Below, piece after piece: positions 1-8,773 of a stretch of 64,000 nt of DNA. The position numbers and the translations under genes were made by a program. Each line of letters opens with the position of its first letter. Within the stretch, counting starts at the first letter, position 1. Origin of the DNA: Acidobacteriota bacterium (lineage in GTDB: Bacteria > Acidobacteriota > Terriglobia > Acidiferrales > UBA7541); the NCBI GenBank assembly GCA_013289715.1, contig JABCZJ010000005.1, positions 62,001 to 126,000 on the forward strand, in the 5' to 3' direction. The notes under the pieces were generated by a model, which was given only the letters and a program-made list of their open reading frames with translations, was not told the origin of the DNA and did no database searches.

Positions 1-1131
1 CTCCTCGGACACTTCATAAAGGTTATCGTGATTCATCGGCCCGGGATCCATTTTCTCCGCGATCCCGTGCAGACCTGCAGCTATGATGCCCGCAAATGCA
101 AGATAGGGGTTGGCAGCTCCATCCACTACCCGGATTTCGAACCGGCCCGAATCTGGAACGCGGATCATCTGCGTGCGATTGGACGCCCCATACGTGATAT
201 AGACCGGAGCCCAGGTTGCTCCGGAGCGCGGAGCGCCGCGAACCAGACGCTTGTAACTATTCACAAGTGGGGCCACCAAAGCAGAAAGAGCGCGAGCGTG
301 ATTGAGTACGCCGCCCATGAACCATCGCCCGAGCTGCGAAAGCCCAAGCTCCGCAGACGACTCAAGGAACAAGTTCTTGCCTGTCGCGGCATCGGCCAGA
401 CTTAGATGCACGTGCGCGCCATTGCCGGTGAGATTTCCGAACGGTTTCGGCATGAATGTGGCCAGCAGACCATGCTGCTCGGCAATCGTGCGAACCATCC
501 ATTTGAAAAAAGTGTGCCGGTCGGCGGTGGTCAAAGCGTCGGAATAGGTCCAATTGATCTCGAACTGGCAATTTGCATCTTCGTGGTCCCCGGCATAAGG
601 AGACCAGCCAAGCCCCTGCATGAATCCGAGCAGAGTCGTCATCAATTCGAGATTGCGGTAAAGAGCGCGCAGGTCGTAACAGGGTTTAGCGAGAGTGTCG
701 AATGCGTCCCACGGGGCATACTCGCCCGCAGAATTTTTCTTCAGAAGCATGAACTCTGGTTCGATTCCGACGTTGACGACATAACCCTGCTTGCGCGACA
801 GCTCCACTTGACGTATGAGCGCCGTGCGCGGGCAAAGCGGCCAGGGCTTGCCGTCGACGTGCAAGTTTCCGGGCACCCACGCTGTGTTAGGCCGCCACGG
901 AAGAATCGTTAGCGCGTGGAAATCGGGGACGCTGCAGACATCTGGATCGTGCGGTCCCTGGCCGACGTCACCGCAAGCGAATCCAGCGAAGCCCGCTCCG
1001 TCGCGCGCAAATTCCTCGATGTGTGAAACCGGAACCAGCTTGGCTTTCGGCGCACCCGTCAATTCCACGAACGAACAGAACACATACTCCACGCCTTTTT
1101 CTGTCAGTTGCGACCTCAGGGCATCAGTCAT
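1..1131 (-). CDS. gmaS: Gamma-glutamylmethylamide synthetase (glutamine synthetase type III-like), 3' end cut by window edge
   Basis: The reading frame translates as a glutamine-synthetase fold protein of which about 377 residues are visible; the C-terminus lies beyond position 1. Visible hallmarks are the N-terminal beta-grasp region, the metal-site segment GIEPEFML, the ATP and glutamate region GNGAHVHLSL, and the stretch NPYLAFAGIIAAGL near the edge. In the methylamine pathway this enzyme ligates methylamine to glutamate using ATP, in the cytoplasm. Family membership is certain; the specific substrate is inferred from its position 15 bp downstream of mgdA as the last visible gene of an mgs/mgd operon. 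A glutamine synthetase of the GlnT type remains the alternative. The start is the ATG at 1131. Confidence 0.85.
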   Translation of the reverse strand, partial: MTDALRSQLTEKGVEYVFCSFVELTGAPKAKLVPVSHIEEFARDGAGFAGFACGDVGQGPHDPDVCSVPDFHALTILPWRPNTAWVPGNLHVDGKPWPLCPRTALIRQVELSRKQGYVVNVGIEPEFMLLKKNSAGEYAPWDAFDTLAKPCYDLRALYRNLELMTTLLGFMQGLGWSPYAGDHEDANCQFEINWTYSDALTTADRHTFFKWMVRTIAEQHGLLATFMPKPFGNLTGNGAHVHLSLADAATGKNLFLESSAELGLSQLGRWFMGGVLNHARALSALVAPLVNSYKRLVRGAPRSGATWAPVYITYGASNRTQMIRVPDSGRFEIRVVDGAANPYLAFAGIIAAGLHGIAEKMDPGPMNHDNLYEVSEE

Positions 1132-1146
1132 TTCCTGCCTCCGATT

Positions 1147-2358
1147 TCAGTGCGAGACGGCTGCTGCTGCCTTTTCGCCTACGAGATTTCCGGTCTCGAA
1201 GCGCGCCGGAGAAAACGGCTGGATCAAGCCGGGCGGCTTGCCCGTTGCAATCAGCTCAGCAATGCATTTTCCGGAGATGGGAGCGGCCTTGAAGCCATAG
1301 GTTCCCCAGCCTACGTCCATGTAAAAATTGCTGACTTCCTGGGAAGTGCCGATGATGGGAGCGAAGTCGGGAGTCATATCACAGATTCCCGCCCATTGGC
1401 GCAGGATGCGCATGCCGTGCAACTGTGGGAATAATTCCAACGTATAAGTCGCCATCTGCTCCAGTGTGGGAAGCGTGCTTTTCATACTGTATGACTGATA
1501 GGGATCAATTTCTGCGCCGATAACCAACTCTCCTTTATCCGTCTGACTAAGATAAACGTGAAGCGTAGCGGACACGATGACGGTGTCGAGGAAAGGCTTC
1601 AGCGGCTCGGTGACGCAGGCCTGCAGCGGATGAGTGACGATGGGCAATGGGACGCCTGCCATTCGCGAAATGGTAGTTGCCCAGCCCGCCGTCGCGTTGA
1701 GAACCGCCCCGGCGGCAACCCGGCCACGATTTGTGATCACCTGAACAGCGCGATGATTTTCAACGATGATGCTTGTGACTTCCGTGAAAGCATGGATTTC
1801 GATGCCCATTCGATCGCAAGCCCGCGCCAATCCCCACACGACCGCATCGTGTCGGATTATTCCGCCCGGCGGATGGTAAAGAGCCGCCAGAATCGGATAA
1901 CGCGTCGATTCGCTCAGATTTAGCGACGGGACGAGATTGCCAATTTCTTCCCTGCCGATGATCCGGCTGTTTACCCCCAGCAGTTGGTTGTTCTCGGCAC
2001 GCACTCGCAGCCCGGTCACGGAGGAGTCGCTGTGAGCGAGGGTTAGATGTCCGCATTGGCTAAAAAGCAGGTTCCAATCAAGCTCCCGCGACAGCCCCTC
2101 ATACAGCTTCAACGAAGCATCGTAAAAAGGAATACCCTCGGGAGTGCGATAGTTCGACCGCAAAATTGCGGTATTGCGGCCGCTGGCTCCGGCACCCAGG
2201 TAACTCTTATCGAGCAGAGCTACCTTTCGTACGCCGTGTTTCTTGCCGAGATAGTATGCGGCGGCCAGCCCATGTACGCCGGCGCCAACGATTACCACAT
2301 CGTAGCTGGAGCGCAGTTCGTGCTGTCGCCACATCCGATTTTTGCTAAACAGTTGCAT
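1147..2358 (-). CDS. mgdA: N-methylglutamate dehydrogenase subunit A (SoxB-like FAD/FMN oxidoreductase)
   Basis: A 403-residue D-amino-acid-oxidase-family flavoprotein homologous to the beta subunit of heterotetrameric sarcosine oxidase. The dinucleotide motif VVIVGAGVHGLAAAYYL lies at residues 21-37. The segment GGIIRHDAVVWG contains His170, at the position where SoxB carries covalently bound FMN. It would oxidise N-methylglutamate to glutamate with the C1 unit passed to the MgdC subunit; sarcosine is the alternative substrate for this fold. It starts 3 bp after the mgdD stop and is followed 15 bp later by gmaS. Having the SoxB-type subunit last of the four differs from the usual B-D-A-G order of sox operons. 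Confidence 0.85.
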   Translation of the reverse strand: MQLFSKNRMWRQHELRSSYDVVIVGAGVHGLAAAYYLGKKHGVRKVALLDKSYLGAGASGRNTAILRSNYRTPEGIPFYDASLKLYEGLSRELDWNLLFSQCGHLTLAHSDSSVTGLRVRAENNQLLGVNSRIIGREEIGNLVPSLNLSESTRYPILAALYHPPGGIIRHDAVVWGLARACDRMGIEIHAFTEVTSIIVENHRAVQVITNRGRVAAGAVLNATAGWATTISRMAGVPLPIVTHPLQACVTEPLKPFLDTVIVSATLHVYLSQTDKGELVIGAEIDPYQSYSMKSTLPTLEQMATYTLELFPQLHGMRILRQWAGICDMTPDFAPIIGTSQEVSNFYMDVGWGTYGFKAAPISGKCIAELIATGKPPGLIQPFSPARFETGNLVGEKAAAAVSH

Positions 2359-2361
2359 CGC

Positions 2362-2922
2362 TCAGTTCCGCAGCAGTTCCAAAGCCCCCAAACCGAAGGG
2401 CTGCAGATGAAATTCATGCCCTGCGTGGACGATGGCCTCCCATGCTGACTCCGCATATTCCCTGCTGATTAGCAGACGAAATCCCGGGATAGATCCGATG
2501 TCTTCGCGCAGAAATATGGTGTGCGCATGGGCGAGACTCGCCTGGGCGCAGAACAGATTCGGCAGTGCGGCGTCGGAAAGATTCAGCGACGTAAGCTTGC
2601 TCAACACGGCCGTGCTTGATGGTCCTGCAAGAAGCAATTCTGCGTAAACGCTGGTGACGTCGGTTGCTCCGGAAGGCGGCGAAAGCGGCGGCTCGCCCAC
2701 GATCAAGAAGTGATTTCTACCGAGCGGCCAGAACGGCCGCGACGGCGCAGTCTTGGTGTCGAACTTCGCGCGATAACTCAAGTCCGCCAGGCCGACTTGC
2801 TCGCGCACCTGAGATCCCTCCGATTCGGGAGAAGCGAAACTTAGCGGCATTTCCCAGCCGTGGCATTCGACGAACTTCGCGCCTGCTCGCTGATGCAAGT
2901 GAAAGAGTGCGGAGCGTTTCAT
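2362..2922 (-). CDS. mgdD: N-methylglutamate dehydrogenase subunit D (SoxG-like)
   Basis: A 186-residue protein resembling the gamma subunit of sarcosine oxidase, a small protein with a folate-binding (YgfZ/GcvT-like) fold. The N-terminal part contains LADLSYRAKFDTK, typical of SoxG, and the C-terminus keeps the GcvT-like ending FGLGALELLRN. No catalytic role is known for this subunit; it helps to assemble the heterotetramer. It starts 1 bp after the mgdC stop, so translational coupling is likely. The assignment rests on the neighbouring subunits as much as on the sequence. Confidence 0.8.
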   Translation of the reverse strand: MKRSALFHLHQRAGAKFVECHGWEMPLSFASPESEGSQVREQVGLADLSYRAKFDTKTAPSRPFWPLGRNHFLIVGEPPLSPPSGATDVTSVYAELLLAGPSSTAVLSKLTSLNLSDAALPNLFCAQASLAHAHTIFLREDIGSIPGFRLLISREYAESAWEAIVHAGHEFHLQPFGLGALELLRN

Positions 2923-2923
2923 A

Positions 2924-5542
2924 TTATTGGCGGAGGCGCACGCCCTCCGGATCGTAGAACGGTTTCATGGTAACTTTGGCCTTCAGCAGCTCACCGTTAA
3001 CGCGGAGGTCAATGAACACTCCGTCTTGCGCCAGCGATGTCTTCACCCAGGCGAGACCGACCGCCGCCAGCTGCGCAGGAGAGTAACGGGCGCTGGTCAC
3101 GCGGCCGGCGGGCTGCCCATCTACGACCACGGCAGCGCCATCCTCGGGTACGCCAGGAGATTGCAGCACAAAACCAACCAGGCGCTCTCTCGAGCGATCC
3201 TTGGCCGCATGCGCAAGAAGTGTCTTGCCGATGAATTCTTTCTTATCGAGCTTGACGGCCCAGGCCATATCCGCTTCGTATGGATTTGTCAAAGCGTCTG
3301 TATCTACGCCGACGATGACGTGGCGTTTTTCCAGGCGCAGTAAACGCTGCGTTGCTACACCAAACGGTCGAACGCCGAATTCGTGTCCCGCGCCAAGAAT
3401 AGCTCGCCACAACCCTTCCGCCGACTCGGCTGGACAGTGTATTTCCCAGCCAGTTTCGCCGACAAATCCAATCCGCAACAGGATGGCGGGAATCCCTTTG
3501 ATCTTGGCTTCCCGACAAGCCATGTATGGAAAACTACCGGAGCTCAAATCGCATTCGGTTAACTTGCGCAGAGTATCGCGGCTCTTCGGTCCGGCAAGAT
3601 TCATCGCTCCGTAACCCGCCGTCACATTGGTGATATGGACATCCCAGCCGGTGGCACAGATTTGCCATTCGAGCCACTGCTGTACGAAATCGAGATTCCC
3701 GCTGGTGGTGGTGACGAAGTAGCGGTCTTCGCTGATTCGAGAAACAGTGCCGTCGTCGAGAATGATGCCACCCTCATCACACATGAGGGCGTAACGCACA
3801 CGCCCCGGCGGCAGATCGGAAAAGCGATGTGTGTACACTTTATCGAGCAGCTTCCCGCTGTCAGCTCCCCGAACGTCGAGCTTGCCGAGCGTACTCACAT
3901 CAATCAGCCCGGCCGCTTCGCGGACGGCGCGGTATTCAAGCAAGACACGTTCTTCCTCGCTCGCGGCCAAGTGGTCGGTGTAGTAGCGTGGCCGCTGCCA
4001 GTCACCCATGTCCAACCACACGACGCCCAGATCCTGGTGCGCGTAATGCATGGGGGTGCGTCGCAGTGGATGATGCTTCGGCCCCGCCAGCGCACCGAGG
4101 CTCACTCCCGGATTCGGCGGACGAGAAGTGGTCATCCCCGTCTCGCCGATCGAGCGGCCAGTCTCGCGGGCACAAACTCCGATCGCAGACAATTGGCACA
4201 TGCGTCCTTGGCAGGGACCCATCGTCGCAGTCGTGTAGCGTTTTAGTGTCTCAATGTGATTGAAACCCTCGGCGACGGCGTCGCAAAGATCCGCGCTGGT
4301 TACGTCCGAACACAAGCAGACGAAAGCGCGCTTGCTGGTTGGCAGCGGTGCAATGGTGTTGGCGACGGCTTCGCCACTAGCATCACCGACCGCGGAGACA
4401 TTCGACGGCGGGAGCGTGGGTAGGAATGCTCCCTGCGGTTCGCTCCACTCGATCCTTCCGCCAGCCTGTGCGACAAATCCGTTGTCAGGGATTCGCGGTC
4501 CGCAAATCACGACCAGATCGCACGAGAAGTGTCCGGTGCGCGTTTGAATTCCATTCACCGTGCTGGAGCCAGTTGCTTTTAGTATCGTGTCTGGATCGAC
4601 GATCGCCACAATCTCAATGCCGCCGTCACGCAACTCTTCAGCCACTTCGCCGGCCTGCAGGGACTTGCCCACAACCACGGCGCGCTTGCCGGCCTGCACG
4701 CGGTGCAAATGAAGCAATCGGAGCACGCCCGTCGAGAGCATGACGCCAACGAGATCATTGTTAGGAAAGACAATCGGAGCCTCATACGCTCCGCTCGCCA
4801 CAACCGTCTGTTGAGCCCGTAGGTGGATGAGACGTTCGGAGGCACCCGGATGCGGAGCGCGTTGCAGTACTCCGAGAAGATTACCTTCGTAAAGACCAAA
4901 GCAATAGCTGTTCTGAAGCAGGCGGATGTTCGCTGCGGCTCGAATGCGAGCGATGATGGCATCGGGCCGCGGACCCATGCGTTTGCGATAACAAGCTTGC
5001 CCACCGAGCGCCACCTGATCATCAATCAAGACCACCTGTTCACCGCGTTCGGCAGCTGCGAGGGCGGCCTGCATCCCAGCCCAGCCGCCGCCAATCACGA
5101 CCGTGTGCGCGTGCATCCATGCATGCTCGTATTCCCTAGGGCCGCTGGGAAGAATTTCGCCCAGGCCGGCGACTTTGCGAATCGCCGGTTCGACGGCATG
5201 CCACATGGCTGGACGCGTGAAGGTTTTGTAATACCAGCCTACAGGCATCAGCCAGTCAAAGCGCTGGGTAACAGAGAGGAAGTCGGTCTCTAACGAGGGA
5301 TAGGCGTTTTGCGCCTTGACCCTCAACCCTTCGTGGACAGGGGTGATGCAAGTGCGGACGTTGGGGATACCGTCCACATTCATCAGACAATTGGGACACT
5401 TTCCGGAGACACAAAGCAAGCCGCGGGGGCGATGGTATTTGAAACTTCGGCTGAAGATGCGCTGCCCGCTGCGATAGAGTGCCGCCGCAACCGTATCTCC
5501 TGGCTGCGCCTCAATCGTCTTGTCATGAAACCGGAATTTCAC
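2924..5542 (-). CDS. mgdC: N-methylglutamate dehydrogenase subunit C (SoxA-like, FAD and aminomethyltransferase domains)
   Basis: An 872-residue protein with the domain order of sarcosine oxidase alpha. Residues 1-100 form a ferredoxin-like domain with Cys44, Cys49, Cys52 and Cys65. A Rossmann NAD/FAD domain follows, with its glycine motif VVIGGGWAGMQAA at 148-160. Next comes a BFD-like cysteine cluster at Cys409, Cys411, Cys444 and Cys449. From about residue 495 there is a GcvT-type tetrahydrofolate-binding aminomethyltransferase domain. The last domain would capture the oxidised methyl group as 5,10-methylene-THF. The start overlaps the end of mgdB by 4 bp. The two cysteine clusters suggest Fe-S centres, although many SoxA proteins have lost theirs. 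Confidence 0.88.
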   Translation of the reverse strand: MKFRFHDKTIEAQPGDTVAAALYRSGQRIFSRSFKYHRPRGLLCVSGKCPNCLMNVDGIPNVRTCITPVHEGLRVKAQNAYPSLETDFLSVTQRFDWLMPVGWYYKTFTRPAMWHAVEPAIRKVAGLGEILPSGPREYEHAWMHAHTVVIGGGWAGMQAALAAAERGEQVVLIDDQVALGGQACYRKRMGPRPDAIIARIRAAANIRLLQNSYCFGLYEGNLLGVLQRAPHPGASERLIHLRAQQTVVASGAYEAPIVFPNNDLVGVMLSTGVLRLLHLHRVQAGKRAVVVGKSLQAGEVAEELRDGGIEIVAIVDPDTILKATGSSTVNGIQTRTGHFSCDLVVICGPRIPDNGFVAQAGGRIEWSEPQGAFLPTLPPSNVSAVGDASGEAVANTIAPLPTSKRAFVCLCSDVTSADLCDAVAEGFNHIETLKRYTTATMGPCQGRMCQLSAIGVCARETGRSIGETGMTTSRPPNPGVSLGALAGPKHHPLRRTPMHYAHQDLGVVWLDMGDWQRPRYYTDHLAASEEERVLLEYRAVREAAGLIDVSTLGKLDVRGADSGKLLDKVYTHRFSDLPPGRVRYALMCDEGGIILDDGTVSRISEDRYFVTTTSGNLDFVQQWLEWQICATGWDVHITNVTAGYGAMNLAGPKSRDTLRKLTECDLSSGSFPYMACREAKIKGIPAILLRIGFVGETGWEIHCPAESAEGLWRAILGAGHEFGVRPFGVATQRLLRLEKRHVIVGVDTDALTNPYEADMAWAVKLDKKEFIGKTLLAHAAKDRSRERLVGFVLQSPGVPEDGAAVVVDGQPAGRVTSARYSPAQLAAVGLAWVKTSLAQDGVFIDLRVNGELLKAKVTMKPFYDPEGVRLRQ

Positions 5543-5802
5543 TCTTGTTTGTCTCCCGGTAAAAATGATTCCAGAACTTCGTTAGAGACTGTATTTCGAA
5601 CTGCTTGCATCCACTGCCGGCAACCGGAACGATGAAACCACCATTCGGCCTGCACGCCCGCGGCGTTTACGCGATTGAACCGATGCTTCTGCCAATCGCC
5701 CGGCGGCGCAGCAGAAGTCGGCGGTGCTTGCACTTCTCCGCCGAAGCGGAATTCGTACACCGAACGGTTGCCGCAATTCGGACACGGAATCAAGAAGGAC
5801 AT
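5539..5802 (-). CDS. mgdB: N-methylglutamate dehydrogenase subunit B (SoxD-like, zinc-binding)
   Basis: An 87-residue protein of the sarcosine oxidase delta family. It has the zinc ligands CPNCG near the N-terminus, and the pattern EWWFHRSGC supplies the downstream His and Cys. The size matches SoxD (about 90 residues). The subunit is structural, binding one zinc in the tetramer. The start codon shares a base with the mgsC stop (TAATG), and its own stop overlaps the mgdC start (ATGA). These overlaps tie the synthase and dehydrogenase halves of the pathway into one transcript. Confidence 0.85.
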   Translation of the reverse strand: MSFLIPCPNCGNRSVYEFRFGGEVQAPPTSAAPPGDWQKHRFNRVNAAGVQAEWWFHRSGCRQWMQAVRNTVSNEVLESFLPGDKQE

Positions 5803-7109
5803 TACTTGCCGAATACCTTTCTGGTACCAGCGAGTGGGATGCCGCAGACTGCCGAAGCATCTAGCGTGAGCGCCGCTAAATCTTCCGGTTCGAGATGATG
5901 AATGTTTGATTTTCCGCAGGAGCGCGCCAGCATCTGAATTTCCAGGGTCATCGCGCGCAGCAAATTGCGAACGCGCTCTGCGCCCTGGTCAATATCCAGA
6001 CGATTCATCAGCTCCGGATCCTGCGTCGTGATACCAACCGGGCATCGTCCCGTGTGGCAGTGATGGCAAGCGTGCGGAGCCGCGCCGATGGCGCGGTAGT
6101 CGTCCTCGTAAATGGGCTTGTTGCAATTGAGCGCGATTAGGGACGCCGTTCCGATGTAGCAAGCATCGGCGCCGAGAGCCATGGCTTTGGCTGCATCCAC
6201 GCCGTCGCGAATCCCGCCTGAGATGATTAACTGAACTTCGCCGTAGAGACCGATATCCTCCAACGCAAGACGCGCCTCGCAAACCGCGGCGAGCGTGGGA
6301 ATCCCGGTATGCTCCTGGAAAATAGCAGGCGACGCTCCCGTGCCGCCTTCCATACCGTCCACAACAATTACATCCGCGCCCGCCTTGGCGGCCAGTTTGA
6401 CGTCATCATAAACGCGACTGGCACCCATCTTGATAAAGATAGGCACCTGCCAGTCTGTGGCCTCGCGCAATTCCTCGACCTTAATGATCATGTCGTCTGG
6501 CCCCAGGAAATCCGGGTGGCGGGCTGGACTGCGCTGGTCAACCCCGATCGGCAAGTCGCGCTGTTCGGCGATGCGGTCTGAGACTTTGGATCCTAGCAGC
6601 AGACCGCCTGTTCCCGGCTTGGCACCTTGTCCGATGGTCAGTTCGATGGCGTCGGCTTCGCGCATATGATGAATATTGATTCCATACCGGGAGGGCAGCA
6701 CTTCGTAGATTAGCGTCCGGCTATTGTCGCGTTCCGCTCTGAGCATTCCGCCGTCGCCCGTGGTATTGGACGAACCAGCCGATGCTGCGCCTTTGGCCAG
6801 AGCGACCTTGGCGTTGAAAGAGAGCGCCCCCCAACTCATTCCGGTGATCATGATTGGAATATCGAGCTCAATGGGTTTCTTCGCGAAGCGCGTACCCAGC
6901 ACGGTCTTGGTGGAGCATTTTTCGCGATAGCCCTCCAGGGGAATGCGTGTCAGAGAACAAGGAAGAAAAGTAAGATCGTCGAAGGTCGCCCAGCGACGCT
7001 CGCGCAGAGTGCCGAAGCCGCGAATGGAATACAGTCCTGACTCCGCCTTGGCCTGAATGTCCTCGATCACGCCTGGCGCAAAAATTCCGCTGGTCTGCAG
7101 TTCTGCCAC
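5802..7109 (-). CDS. mgsC: N-methylglutamate synthase subunit C (FMN-binding glutamate synthase domain)
   Basis: A 435-residue protein of the FMN-dependent central domain of glutamate synthase. Visible features are the segment MSWGALSFNAKVALAKGA, GDGGML, the FMN/phosphate region ADVIVVDGMEGGTGASP, and the [3Fe-4S]-type cysteine segment CHHCHTGRCPVGITTQDP. In the pathway it transfers the gamma-glutamyl-methylamide nitrogen and methyl group to yield N-methylglutamate. The start is GTG at 7109, 1 bp after the mgsB stop, with a GGAGG Shine-Dalgarno in the end of mgsB. The closest named relatives are GlxD and MgsC. An ordinary stand-alone glutamate synthase domain is the alternative. Confidence 0.88.
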   Translation of the reverse strand: MAELQTSGIFAPGVIEDIQAKAESGLYSIRGFGTLRERRWATFDDLTFLPCSLTRIPLEGYREKCSTKTVLGTRFAKKPIELDIPIMITGMSWGALSFNAKVALAKGAASAGSSNTTGDGGMLRAERDNSRTLIYEVLPSRYGINIHHMREADAIELTIGQGAKPGTGGLLLGSKVSDRIAEQRDLPIGVDQRSPARHPDFLGPDDMIIKVEELREATDWQVPIFIKMGASRVYDDVKLAAKAGADVIVVDGMEGGTGASPAIFQEHTGIPTLAAVCEARLALEDIGLYGEVQLIISGGIRDGVDAAKAMALGADACYIGTASLIALNCNKPIYEDDYRAIGAAPHACHHCHTGRCPVGITTQDPELMNRLDIDQGAERVRNLLRAMTLEIQMLARSCGKSNIHHLEPEDLAALTLDASAVCGIPLAGTRKVFGK

Positions 7110-7110
7110 G

Positions 7111-7821
7111 CTAGAGAGCCTCCTGCCAGGTGCGCCACTCGCGCTTGTCGAAATTCCAAAGTTTTCTGCCGGCGATGACCTTTTTGAAATCGGCTGCTGC
7201 CGGCTTGCTGCGGCGCACGGCTGGCGGCAGATGAGCGCTCAAGGAGGCTTCCAGTCGTTCGATTTCCGCGGGGTCTAGCGCACTCAGCACAGCGTCTGTT
7301 CCCAGGCTGGCGATCTTTCCACCAACGTAGCAAACGGTGGCGTACATCGAATCGGCGAAAGCATCTCCGGCGTCACCGCAAACGATGAGCGTACCTTTCT
7401 GCGCCATGAAGCCAGCCATATATCCGCAATTTCCGGCAACAATCACTTCGCCACCCTTCATCGAGACGCCCAGCCGGGCGGCGGCATCGCCGTGGACGAT
7501 GACCGATCCGTTGCGAAGAGCTGCTGCCGCGCCGCTGCCGGCGTTACCATGGACAACGACCGTTCCGCTCAACATGGATTCGGCAAGACCCCATCCGGCA
7601 CTTCCCTCTATTTCAATCGAAGCACCGTCGCCCAATCCCCCGCAGTAGTAGCCCGCGCTGCCGGCAATGCGGATGTGAACTCCATGAAGAATCGCAACCG
7701 CCAAATTGTGCCGCGCCGCGGGGTTCAGCACCGTGATATCGGTGCTGGATTCCGCGATTAGCTTTCGGATCGCAGCGTTGACTTCGCGAGCACTGCGCCC
7801 GGCTGCGTCGATCTCTGCCAT
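7111..7821 (-). CDS. mgsB: N-methylglutamate synthase subunit B (glutamate synthase GXGXG domain)
   Basis: A 236-residue protein of the glutamate synthase C-terminal beta-helix domain. It shows the ladder of glycine-rich repeats typical of this fold (GGLGDGASIEIEGSAGWGLA, GNAGSGAAAALRNG, GDAAARLGVSMKGG, GNCGYMAGFMAQKG). This domain shapes the channel in glutamate synthase and is a separate subunit in MgsB and GlxC. The ATG at 7821 is preceded by a good Shine-Dalgarno (AAAGAGGTG) and there is no other ATG nearby. The gene therefore appears to overlap the end of mgsA by 64 bp, an unusually long overlap. Confidence 0.85.
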   Translation of the reverse strand: MAEIDAAGRSAREVNAAIRKLIAESSTDITVLNPAARHNLAVAILHGVHIRIAGSAGYYCGGLGDGASIEIEGSAGWGLAESMLSGTVVVHGNAGSGAAAALRNGSVIVHGDAAARLGVSMKGGEVIVAGNCGYMAGFMAQKGTLIVCGDAGDAFADSMYATVCYVGGKIASLGTDAVLSALDPAEIERLEASLSAHLPPAVRRSKPAAADFKKVIAGRKLWNFDKREWRTWQEAL

Positions 7822-8714
7822 ACTTGCACCTCTTTGGCCTGTGCTTCGCGAACGATGTAATCTCCCGGAAAGGCTCCGCGCATCGCGATTTCTTCCGTGG
7901 CCACAGCAACGAAGCTGGCCGTCTCGGTGTAGAGCAGCGGTTTGAACGAAAACGCGTCCTTTACAAAGCCGAGGGCAGTTTCGGTTGCCACTAAACAGCT
8001 GAAAGACCCATCCAGTTCATCGACCATGGATTCCAGCGCCGCGCGCAGACGAAGGCCTTGTGTCAATTTCTCCGCCAGATAAATCGCCACAATCTCGGAG
8101 TCATTTTCGGTGTAGAAGCGCACGCCGCGTTCCTGGTAACGCCGTCGGAGTTGATGGTAATTCGTAATGTGGCCGTTATGAACGATGGCAAGATCAGGAT
8201 AGCCGTGCCCCCAAAAAGGTTGCGAATGGCTGAGATCCACCGCTGATTCGGTGGAAAGACGAGTGTGACCAATTCCATGCTCGCCGCGGAATCCCGATAT
8301 GCCGAAGCTTTGCTCGAGGCGAGACGGAGAACCCACCTGCTTCAGAATCTCCAGACGACGGCCCACGCTGACCACTTCGACGTTTCCGGAGACGGACTCA
8401 ATCGCGGAGATTAACGGCCGGAGGTCGCCGTTTTCCCCGAATGTGAAGCGCAGATAGGAGCCCTTTTGCGAAAGATCCTGCGCGCCGAATTTCAGCGCGA
8501 TCGTCTCTATATCGCGGGCGCGCTGAGAGTGATTGCCATTGTCACCCAGCTTCACTTGGGCCACGAGCCGATGGGGCTGCGGAATCCCATAAAGCGCGAC
8601 GCCGGCGGAGTCTGGGCCGCGGCAAGCGAGCGACTGCAGCATCGCCAGCAGGACTTCGCCGAGGGGCTGATGATCAGCGCCGGACTTTCGCAGGAAACCA
8701 ACAATTCCGCACAT
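7758..8714 (-). CDS. mgsA: N-methylglutamate synthase subunit A (class II glutamine amidotransferase)
   Basis: A 318-residue class II glutaminase. The mature N-terminus begins with MCGIVGFL, where Cys2 is the N-terminal nucleophile. Further motifs are GIGHTRLSTESAVD, with the conserved Arg, and IVHNGHITNYHQLR, with the Asn and Gly of the oxyanion hole. Here it would hydrolyse gamma-glutamylmethylamide rather than glutamine. It is the first gene of the minus-strand operon and starts only 59 bp from the divergent purU. The role comes from the operon context; amidotransferase identity is clear from sequence. Confidence 0.87.
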   Translation of the reverse strand: MCGIVGFLRKSGADHQPLGEVLLAMLQSLACRGPDSAGVALYGIPQPHRLVAQVKLGDNGNHSQRARDIETIALKFGAQDLSQKGSYLRFTFGENGDLRPLISAIESVSGNVEVVSVGRRLEILKQVGSPSRLEQSFGISGFRGEHGIGHTRLSTESAVDLSHSQPFWGHGYPDLAIVHNGHITNYHQLRRRYQERGVRFYTENDSEIVAIYLAEKLTQGLRLRAALESMVDELDGSFSCLVATETALGFVKDAFSFKPLLYTETASFVAVATEEIAMRGAFPGDYIVREAQAKEVQVWQRSTQPGAVLAKSTLRSES

Positions 8715-8729
8715 AATATTTCCGTAATT

Positions 8730-8747
8730 CTTGTGGTATACTACAAG
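8730..8747. promoter_or_regulatory. 18-bp dyad between mgsA and purU, likely GntR operator overlapping an extended -10
   Basis: The sequence CTTGTGGTATACTACAAG is a near-perfect palindrome with one mismatched pair. It resembles the TTGTATACAA-type operators bound by FCD-domain GntR regulators. It lies in a 59-bp divergent promoter region. On the plus strand it contains TGGTATACT (8734-8742), a good extended -10 element for purU. A bound repressor could therefore switch both directions. That the coupled GntR protein at 9622 binds here is an inference. Confidence 0.55.
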
Positions 8748-8773
8748 TATTACAGACAGGGGGCAAGCTTTTC

